Virus record (IMG/VR): IMGVR_UViG_3300021468_000003
Location: 1-62,457 of that record
DNA from: a virus
DNA length: 62,457 nt
Direction: 5' to 3' (one strand)
Under the pieces are notes generated by a model. That model made no database searches. It was not told the origin of the DNA and worked only from the letters and a program-made list of their open reading frames with translations. This document shows, piece by piece, positions 13,485-21,100 of the stretch (its first letter is position 1; the number at the start of each line of letters is the position of its first letter). A program made the position numbers and the translations under genes.

Positions 13485-15061
13485 TAGCTAACATCCACTT
13501 TTGGGTCTAGTGCCACGTAACACCCGCTGGTGTTGTATTTCTTGAGCTTAATTTTAAAGTAGACTGTTCCAGCTTGAGCTGGATTTACAGTAATCGACAG
13601 ATCATGCCAACCATCGTCGTCATATACAGAAGGATTGGCAGTTGCATACGCTCTATGTGCCCCGCTCGATTCGTCTAAATACCAAGCCTCCACTTCAAGG
13701 TCTGTTGCATCAAGACTCATATTTACAGGATAGAACTTCCAAGTGTATGTCTTTGAACCGGAGGCTTGATAACGTTGCTCAGTATATTCTAACGGCATGT
13801 TAGACGAACAGTTAGAACTAGGACTCAATTTGATAAATGTTGATGCTCCAGATGGTGGATCAATTGTTGCTGTCTCATCCAAGTTGTATATCTCCCCTCG
13901 TCCATCCCACCAATGAAACTTATCACTGTCGCCGTTATACCCAGATATTGCTATATAGCCCTGTTTCCAAGTATCATAATCGTCTGACCCTGCGTTTAGG
14001 TCAACCTTATTAGTACTGTTCAGGAGTACATTTTCTCCATGTACACAACCTATCGAATAAGCATGTCTAGCAATATCTGCCCCTGCAAAAGGTTGAATCC
14101 TACCGAAAGTGCAATTCTTGAGTCGTATGTTACATCCAGTAGTTATGCCGTAAGAAGTAATTCCGCTCTTGGCTTGCAAATGCACATTTTCCAATTCAAC
14201 CGTAATTGACCAATTTGTATAAAACGACAAAGCCCCTAAGTATCTTGCGGTGTCGGAAAAATCGTAACCATAGATCTTTTTAGCTATAAGCCCTCTTTGT
14301 TGCGAGTATGTTAGGATGCCATCAGCAGTATCAAAAACACAGTTGATGCATTTGTTGGGAAAGCCTCTTTGATAAAAAATTCTGTTTGTGACGTTCCTAG
14401 CTCTGAAGTTGTATAATTGCCAATATGGCTCCTCAAATCTGAAAATATTAGCTATAGACCCTCCTCCATCTAACACTGGTCTTGGATTATTATCACTATC
14501 CCATCCAGATGGAGCTGTAGGACGATCATCATAAAACTCAGATTTAAGCTCGATGGTATATTGGTCACCAGAAGCAATGTTGTTTGGCAACGGAAAATCA
14601 AGATAAATCTTGTCGTTAGTGGCATCAAACCAGATAACCCTTCTACTCAGACCATTATTATTACCGGATGTAAACGTAACTGTAGCACCCAGCCAGTAGT
14701 TGTCATTTTCTGTTAAGGCAGAATCAACAAATTGCCATTGTGCATTATTGAAACCAAGGTTATCCGTGCCTGATGGAACACTATCAACTGTGTAACCGGT
14801 ATGTGTGACCTTTATCGGCCACCCAATCAAAAGATGTGGGTATTTGATATTTCCAGCATTGGCTGGTTGTATTACTCCAGATAAGCTAATATTGCTACTT
14901 AGGTTCCTAGTCCAGATAATGTATCTAGCAGACTCCGAAGATGGATTGTTGGGCGCTTGATCGCAGGCATAATCAATGTCATTATAAGGGTTAGATGAGC
15001 TACCATCTCCGTTGCTTGATTGGCTAGTATCCACAAACTTGTGTGTTCCAGTAAGTGCCAT
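13484..15061 (-). CDS. tail fibre / receptor-binding beta-helix protein
   Basis: A 525-residue product. Its start (VDTSQSSNGDGSSSNPYNDIDYACDQA) is the opening typical of right-handed beta-helix phage proteins. The middle (NVHLQAKSGITSYGITTGCNIRLKNCTFG) shows the stacked-strand pattern, and the C-terminal 120 residues look like a jelly-roll or carbohydrate-binding module. Likely surface recognition. It overlaps the next gene by one base and the previous stop by one. Confidence 0.55.
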   Translation of the reverse strand: MALTGTHKFVDTSQSSNGDGSSSNPYNDIDYACDQAPNNPSSESARYIIWTRNLSSNISLSGVIQPANAGNIKYPHLLIGWPIKVTHTGYTVDSVPSGTDNLGFNNAQWQFVDSALTENDNYWLGATVTFTSGNNNGLSRRVIWFDATNDKIYLDFPLPNNIASGDQYTIELKSEFYDDRPTAPSGWDSDNNPRPVLDGGGSIANIFRFEEPYWQLYNFRARNVTNRIFYQRGFPNKCINCVFDTADGILTYSQQRGLIAKKIYGYDFSDTARYLGALSFYTNWSITVELENVHLQAKSGITSYGITTGCNIRLKNCTFGRIQPFAGADIARHAYSIGCVHGENVLLNSTNKVDLNAGSDDYDTWKQGYIAISGYNGDSDKFHWWDGRGEIYNLDETATIDPPSGASTFIKLSPSSNCSSNMPLEYTEQRYQASGSKTYTWKFYPVNMSLDATDLEVEAWYLDESSGAHRAYATANPSVYDDDGWHDLSITVNPAQAGTVYFKIKLKKYNTSGCYVALDPKVDVS

Positions 15062-15528
15062 TAGTCATCTACCTCAATGAATTTCTTGGTTAACACTACT
15101 TCCTTTACTTCGTCAAAGCTCTTTGCCTTTAGTTTATCCATCACTAGCTTGTACATCTTGTCAAAGGCGAAAACCGAGTTTCCAAAACGTTTATCATACC
15201 AAGCCTTAAGCCCGCTATCATCAATGGTTGTCTTGTTTGATCTAATGTACTGAACCATTTCACTGATGATCTGCCTATATTCATCACCCAGTTCATCTCG
15301 GATGTCCTCATTAAGAGGGTTGTCCTCAAAGGCTTGCTGAACACCAAGTTCAGCTAGAAATAGTGCCTTCATCTCTTCCATCCAGTCACTAGGTGGAGAT
15401 TCATCGCCTTCGGTGTAGGGATGGTAGAACGTTCTGTTTGCAATATTGCCGTTGTCCCTTGCTTCCAAGTCGTATCTCCAAAGCCTTCCTTCATGCTCAT
15501 AACTTTCCCCTGTTATCTTGTATGCCAT
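15061..15528 (-). CDS. hypothetical protein of the fibre region
   Basis: A 155-residue product. The N-terminus (MAYKITGESYEHEGRLWRYDLEARDNGNIANRTFYHP) is beta-rich, and the rest is helical and acidic with DKMYKLVMDKLKAKSFDEVKEVV. Position between an exported protein and the beta-helix fibre suggests a fibre assembly or tip factor. No family recognised. Confidence 0.5.
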   Translation of the reverse strand: MAYKITGESYEHEGRLWRYDLEARDNGNIANRTFYHPYTEGDESPPSDWMEEMKALFLAELGVQQAFEDNPLNEDIRDELGDEYRQIISEMVQYIRSNKTTIDDSGLKAWYDKRFGNSVFAFDKMYKLVMDKLKAKSFDEVKEVVLTKKFIEVDD

Positions 15529-15538
15529 GTTATCCTCC

Positions 15539-15865
15539 CTATTTCACTCCTGTCCCTGATGGTTTCTCTGGTGCTAGCCAGTCTGAGTTATAGAAAACAC
15601 CGGCATCTGTTCTTATTGACTCGCCAAAGTCATTGTATGCGGATGCTCTAATGAGAACTAGCTGGTGGTCTGGTACTGTGAGTGTGTAGGTGGTTACGTT
15701 GCCTACGTCTGTACCAGCATCCCACGTTTGGCCGTTGTCGGTCGAGATATAGAGCTTGTACCCTGTTGCTCCCTCGGATGCGTCCCACTGAAGGGTTATG
15801 TCTGCTGCTGATGCAAACGAAACAAAACTGAAAGCTAAAATTGTAAATAGTAGAATCTTCCTCAT
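15539..15865 (-). CDS. exported fibronectin-III-like protein
   Basis: A 108-residue product with a clear signal peptide (MRKILLFTILAFSFVSFASA) followed by one FN3-like domain: ITLQWDASEGATGYKLYIS and YTLTVPDHQLVLIRASAYND. Such domains bind carbohydrate or serve as spacers. A secretion signal on a protein in a tail-gene block is unusual for a virion part. Confidence 0.6.
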   Translation of the reverse strand: MRKILLFTILAFSFVSFASAADITLQWDASEGATGYKLYISTDNGQTWDAGTDVGNVTTYTLTVPDHQLVLIRASAYNDFGESIRTDAGVFYNSDWLAPEKPSGTGVK

Positions 15866-15866
15866 C

Positions 15867-15968
15867 TTATCCTCCTAGTACATCCTCTGCATATGCCACC
15901 CTTTCCCATCCCACCACAGGCAACAGCAAAAGCATCATCAAGGTTACGAGAAAAAACACTCTCTTCAT
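15867..15968 (-). CDS. 33-residue signal-peptide-like small protein
   Basis: A 33-codon ORF with ATG 15968 behind GTGGAGG, ending three bases before the FN3 gene start so that its own last codons (GGAGGA) supply that gene's ribosome site. The product is a basic start plus hydrophobic core (FFLVTLMMLLLLPVVG) and an AYA-like cleavage site, so it is essentially a bare signal or membrane peptide. It follows palindrome copy 3. Confidence 0.5.
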   Translation of the reverse strand: MKRVFFLVTLMMLLLLPVVGWERVAYAEDVLGG

Positions 15969-15981
15969 TCAAGCCTCCACG

Positions 15982-16007
15982 AGCAAATTGTCAGCAAACA
16001 AATTGCT
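15982..16007 (-). repeat. 26-bp palindromic hairpin element, copy 3
   Basis: In the direction of the downstream gene the arms are AGCAATTTGT and ACAATTTGCT with centre TTGCTG. The first bases overlap the TAG stop of the upstream gene, and the element ends 13 bases before the next ATG, just before CGTGGAGG. Confidence 0.8.
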
Positions 16008-16485
16008 ACGGATAATAAACATCAAACACAATCGTAATAGTTGCCTTCTTCGAGTCTCCCATGTTGGAGAGGGAGATTGTCATGCTGTCCCAAACATGAG
16101 TCCAGTCAAGGTAGATGCTGGTTGTGGTACTGTTACTTAAGTTTGTTCCCTGTCCGCCTGTAAGAATCTCTCTTCCATTGCTATCAGTTATGCTTAAATC
16201 AAAGTTATCATTGGGAGTGTCTGTTCCATCTGGATCAACAACCACACAGCTATGACCAGCTATGTCCAGCATTCCCAGGTCTCTGATAGTGATGGAGGCG
16301 TCACCTGAGCCGTCAGATGTGGCCTCAAGCTCCAGCTTATACCTACGGGTGTTCCGATAATGATGAAGCCCGTCCGCTGGGTCTGAGGGACTCCACGTCC
16401 CACTCGCTACCGTGTAGTTGCTCATAAAAGCGTAACATGGGGTTACTAAAAGTACCAGTAAGATCAGTGTTAGAAGTTTTTTCAT
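16006..16485 (-). CDS. exported hypothetical protein
   Basis: A 159-residue product with a signal peptide (MKKLLTLILLVLLVTPCYA). The mature part is beta-rich and Ser/Thr/Asp-rich (LELEATSDGSGDASITIRDLG; STTTSIYLDWTHVWDSMTISLSN), fitting a jelly-roll or Ig-like fold. Second of four consecutive genes here with secretion-type N-termini. Function unknown. Confidence 0.55.
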   Translation of the reverse strand: MKKLLTLILLVLLVTPCYAFMSNYTVASGTWSPSDPADGLHHYRNTRRYKLELEATSDGSGDASITIRDLGMLDIAGHSCVVVDPDGTDTPNDNFDLSITDSNGREILTGGQGTNLSNSTTTSIYLDWTHVWDSMTISLSNMGDSKKATITIVFDVYYP

Positions 16486-16497
16486 TTTACTCTCCTG

Positions 16498-17541
16498 TTA
16501 ATAACTGTTACTTGACTTAAATGTTATACCTTTTGTACTGTCTATAATGGGTTTTGCGCAAGCTCCATAACTAAGGTTACCAACGATAACGCCATTACTT
16601 ATACGCTTAGCGTCGTTATGTATAGCGCTAATGATACTACTGGGATCACTATTGTGAAAGTCATTCCCGGTAATGTTTAATCCCAAGACTGTTCCCTCAA
16701 GATATATAGCATGTGGCTTTCCGTAAAAGTTGAAAAAGTTATTACGGATGTTAAACTGAACAACTACTGATGTTGGTAAACTTCGTATTGCTACTGCGTC
16801 TTGCTTTGCTATGCATGTCTCACAATGGTTGGATACGAAGTTGATAAGATCACCACGATCTACAGTTAAAATATCACCGTACATATTTCCGGCGTTGGCA
16901 AAGTTATTATGTGTTATCCAGATAGAATACTTGCCCTGACTATCTAAGTAAATGGCACAGTTCTTACAATCAATGATACGGTTGTTGGTTATGTGTGTGC
17001 CGTCAGCATTGCCCACAAGAATACCAATATTAACACGCCTGATCGTATTGTGCTCTATTACTGAACATTGGCCACTTTCTTGAAGAACAATTGCTTTATC
17101 TAAGTAGGCGAAACCGCAATCATGAATCTTAACCATGCGTACATAGCCTGATGATACGATTCCTTTTGCTTTATAGCATGTCTTACTCCCCTTGAAGAAT
17201 ATTCCATCAATCTCTACAGCCCCTTTGCCAACTAATGTTACAATGGCGTTTGACCTTGCCCATAAAACAACACCAAACTTGTTATCTAGATTGAGATCTC
17301 TACCAAAGACTGGTGTTTCTGCTTTGAGGACATAACCTCCAGGTAGATTAATTGGCGTTTTTATTTCATATATCCCATCCTTGATAGTTATGCAACCGCT
17401 GTTGCCTAAAAAGGTGACAGCATTGTTTACTTTCTCGCCAATGTCACCCCCGGGCATATCGTTAGCACAGATAACAGCAGCAGTACTTATAATTGGCAAT
17501 AATAAGAGTACTAACATAAGGACAAATATTTTCTTTTTCAT
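16498..17541 (-). CDS. exported right-handed beta-helix protein
   Basis: A 347-residue product with a signal peptide (MKKKIFVLMLVLLLLPIIS) and a pectate-lyase-like parallel beta-helix: repeated strands and Asn ladders such as IEHNTIRRVNIGILVGN, ITNNRIIDCKNCAIYLD, ITHNNFANAG and IRNNFFNFYGKPHAIYLEG. Such folds occur in polysaccharide lyases and in phage depolymerases. Being secreted instead of virion-bound is atypical; it could act on the capsule or matrix outside the host. Confidence 0.6.
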   Translation of the reverse strand: MKKKIFVLMLVLLLLPIISTAAVICANDMPGGDIGEKVNNAVTFLGNSGCITIKDGIYEIKTPINLPGGYVLKAETPVFGRDLNLDNKFGVVLWARSNAIVTLVGKGAVEIDGIFFKGSKTCYKAKGIVSSGYVRMVKIHDCGFAYLDKAIVLQESGQCSVIEHNTIRRVNIGILVGNADGTHITNNRIIDCKNCAIYLDSQGKYSIWITHNNFANAGNMYGDILTVDRGDLINFVSNHCETCIAKQDAVAIRSLPTSVVVQFNIRNNFFNFYGKPHAIYLEGTVLGLNITGNDFHNSDPSSIISAIHNDAKRISNGVIVGNLSYGACAKPIIDSTKGITFKSSNSY

Positions 17542-17542
17542 G

Positions 17543-17752
17543 CTATCTCCTTAATGTTGAATGCAAGATATATGCTACAACCTTCAAGATTTCCTTCAAG
17601 ATTGTCTTAAGATCATTTAATGATGTAACGTTGCTGTCTACCCATTCATCTATATCACCGGGTGAAAGTGTCACAAGATGTTTCAACATTGAGCTTTTAT
17701 CAATGCTTTCTCTAACCTTCTGTTGCGGTGTTGCCCTGATATCAAGTCGCAT
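17543..17752 (-). CDS. small hypothetical protein
   Basis: A 69-residue product overlapping the previous stop by 11 bases. It is helical (MLKHLVTLSPGDIDEWVDSNVTSLNDLKTILKEILKVVAYIL). Similar short proteins follow fibre-tip genes in many siphophages. No function is established. Confidence 0.45.
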   Translation of the reverse strand: MRLDIRATPQQKVRESIDKSSMLKHLVTLSPGDIDEWVDSNVTSLNDLKTILKEILKVVAYILHSTLRR

Positions 17753-18137
17753 TGATAGTTACCTCTTCGTCTAGGTAAGGCCAGCACTCAAAAGTTATCG
17801 TGTAAGTGCCTACTGTGTCCGCTGTGAATACCAGCTCTCCATCGTCTATGGTTAAAGATTCCCCCTCGCAGGTTGCTGTAGCTCCAGACGGAATGTTGGT
17901 TATGGTTGCCTCGTCTGTGCCATCGGCAGTGATAGTTGTTTTATCTACGCTGAGGTCCATTGATGGTCTAGGCTCCACAGCTCCACTAACAATATAATAA
18001 AGAGCATCCGAATAATGTCCGAGGATGACTTCTGTATTGGTATTTTGTGTTAACTCATATTCCATTGCGCCCTTTGAACAAGTGGCAATTTTCAATATCT
18101 CTCCTGTTGTTTTATCATAAAAAGTATAGTCTGGCAT
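17742..18137 (-). CDS. tail-tip accessory protein with Ig-like C-terminus
   Basis: A 131-residue product. The first 55 residues (YTFYDKTTGEILKIATCSKG ... EVILGHYSD) match the short domain found in phage tail-fibre accessory proteins. The last 75 residues form a bacterial-Ig-like domain (SVDKTTITADGTDEATITNIP ... GTYTITFECWPY). It directly follows the gpJ-like gene. Confidence 0.5.
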   Translation of the reverse strand: MPDYTFYDKTTGEILKIATCSKGAMEYELTQNTNTEVILGHYSDALYYIVSGAVEPRPSMDLSVDKTTITADGTDEATITNIPSGATATCEGESLTIDDGELVFTADTVGTYTITFECWPYLDEEVTINAT

Positions 18138-18139
18138 AA

Positions 18140-21100
18140 TTACCTCAAGTATGTTTGCACAAGCAATCCCCGCTCACGTACCTTAGTAGGCAAGCCATTA
18201 TCGGGTTTTACTTTAACATAATAAGTTTGTGTTCCACTACTAGCTCCTGTGAAGCTAACGCAAATAGCCATATTATCTACATATGTATATGTAGAACTCC
18301 ACTTTAAAGAACTTCCTTCGTAAATCCTAAAAAACCCTGGAATTCCACTCACTTTACTGCTGAAGACTATATGAACTTCACCTCCTTTTGGTTGTACACT
18401 AACACTTTGCACAGTTGTCCATGAACCTGTAGGGCAGTCTATTTGTCCATGAGTATAAGCCCCAGACACAACTGTTATGTTGTCTTCTTTAACATGTAAA
18501 GTACCTATAGTGGCATCATCTATCTGAGCGCTTTCAGTAATAAGAGCCTCAGTTTGAATCAGTTGCGTAGCCGTTATTGTACCTGTATATATGTTACCAC
18601 CATCTATCTTCGTGATATCGCTAGAGTGTCCCCATCCGGCACTTAGTGAGTCGATCTTTCTTAAATACAGATTGTCAAATCCTGCGTGTCCACTTGATCC
18701 AGAGCCTTGCACGAAAAACCCAATGAATTTAGTTCCAGAAGGGATTGTATAAGTACCACTTAAGGAAGTCCACCCTGTAGAAGTTGTCTGTACTGTATAG
18801 GAGGTTATATAACTCTTATTTTTGTTAAAACGGGCTAGTCCTAAGCGGGCAGTACATCCTGAAGCAAAAGCGTCTCCACCAAACTCAAAAACGTCCCCTT
18901 CATTAACCTCAAAATAATGACGTGTTTCTGATGTTGGTCCCTCAGCATTATATGACGTCTTAGTAGATCCAGAAAGCAATAGTCTAAGGTAACGATTGCT
19001 CCCACTACCTCCCGACGTTATGACACTGGCTGCTGACTTATTTGTCCACCAGTCAGGGTCAGTGCTATCCTCAAGTCCTGGATTCACAAGTAAGTTTGCT
19101 AAAGGCAAAACCCCTGGAGTGTAATCATCTAAGTTGGAAGCACCACTACCACCTGTAATGTTGACTTCGCCTTCAATTTCAAGCGTGGTGCCGTTCCAAC
19201 TAAGCTTAGGATCGCTAGAACCTCCTAAGTAGAAGGTTCCGTCTCCGAGGTAGAATTTTGACCCTGCTGAAGAGCCCCAGTTTCCACTCTGCAAAGTCCC
19301 TGCTGTTATAACTCCAGCATTAGGATTGATGTCAGATAATTTAGTTACATCTATCTTGCTGGCAGTTACAGCTCCTGCATCAAGTTTTTCTGTAGTCACA
19401 GCTAACGCATCTAACTTGTCTGTTGTGACTGCACCAGATTGTATTTTTTCTGCTGTGACAGCATTAGCGTCTATTTTGTCTGCTGTAACGGCTCCTGCTG
19501 CTATTTTCTGAGAAGTCACAGCATTTGCATCGATCTTGTCGGCAATGACTGCTCCAGCAGCTATCTTGCCAGAAGTTATAGCTCCGGCTGCTATCTTAGG
19601 ACTCTCGATAGCTCCATCGCTTATCTTAGTTGTTGTAATTGCGCCGGTTGCAACCTTGACTTCGGTGACCGCATTGTCTACCAGTTTTTGAGATGTTATA
19701 AGTTCATCTTCTAAATCATCAGTATCGACCCTCAGTAACTTTCCACTTACTACATTCGAGAATTCACTCACATTTCCACTATTATCGACAGACTTAGCCC
19801 AATAATAGTAAGTATTCCTATCCCCTGGGGTGTAAACAAATCTCGTTGTAGAGGTAGAGCCAATCTTTGTAGCAGTTGATGAATTATTTGTTGAGTTTTT
19901 GTATATGTCAAAATGATCTAAGTCATATTCTCCTCCGTGGGAAATGTTTATTCTGATAGCTGAGAAAAATTCAGTGAGAGTGATGCTAGGGGCTGAAGGG
20001 GCTGTAGAATCTTTAGCTGAGGTTATAGTAACCATTGTGGTCCAATTAGTAGCATTTCCACCTCTATCTACCGCTCGTACATACACTCCGTATTCTGTGT
20101 TTGGCTTCACTTCCCACAGGTAGCTTGTCTCAAACGTGGAGTAGTGAGAGGTGTAGCCAGACCCAGAAGGCTCCTTTACCAAGCGCACATCATAGTGATG
20201 AAAGTCGTCAGAGTTTTCAGCGTTGTTATTCCACTCAGCCCGCACGAAGACGTGGTCAGTACCATCGTCCGCAATTTCGCTGAACGTGCTGAGACTCAGT
20301 CCTGTAGGTTGCTGTAGTGAGCAAGATGATGTGTCAATGTCTACGTCGTCATAAGCTGCATTTTCGCTGTAAACTCCAGCCCTGTCAACAGCCTTTATCC
20401 AGAATCTTATCGTGTCATTTGTCGTGTCCTCAACGTACCAGCTTGCTGTAGTGCCTGTTGCATGTTCAATGATGACTGTAGCACTGTCCCAGTCAGTTCC
20501 ACCTTTCCTTATCTCATAATGATCCAGGTCTATGTCGTCTATGGCTGTCCAAGTGAACTTGACATTGCGGGTTACCGAGTCGAAGACTCCGCTGAACGAA
20601 GTAACATCTGATGGTGGTGCGTATTCGCCTTGGATTGTGATAGTGGCTGTGTTGCCTGTAAGCTCTTTCGGCCCCTGTCCAAGCTGTACAACATACACCT
20701 TATACTGGTGATCCAATGTGAGATATTGTGGGCCGATGACAAAGTGCATCGTGTCAGCCTGTCCTACAAACACTGGATCGTCTCCGCTGGTCAAGTCCTC
20801 AAGCCAAATGTGCCAGCTATAATGCTCAATCGAAATTGATGGGTGCCAGGTAACGGCCAGGTTACTTGCATAAGTCCCATCAGGACTGAAACTGAGGAAC
20901 TCATGAAGGTAGACTTTCGTAGCCTCTTGGTAGTCAACATCCCAAGTAGGCGCTTCAAAGACGTAGCCCGTATCCGTGTAAATGTCTTCAATGTACTCAA
21001 CGCAGGTTATCTTCTTGTCTAAATCTGCTCCTCTCGAAATGTTGACAACTGTGTAAGGCTTCCGATAGCTGTCTTGCTCCCCAAAAGCATACCTCTCATA

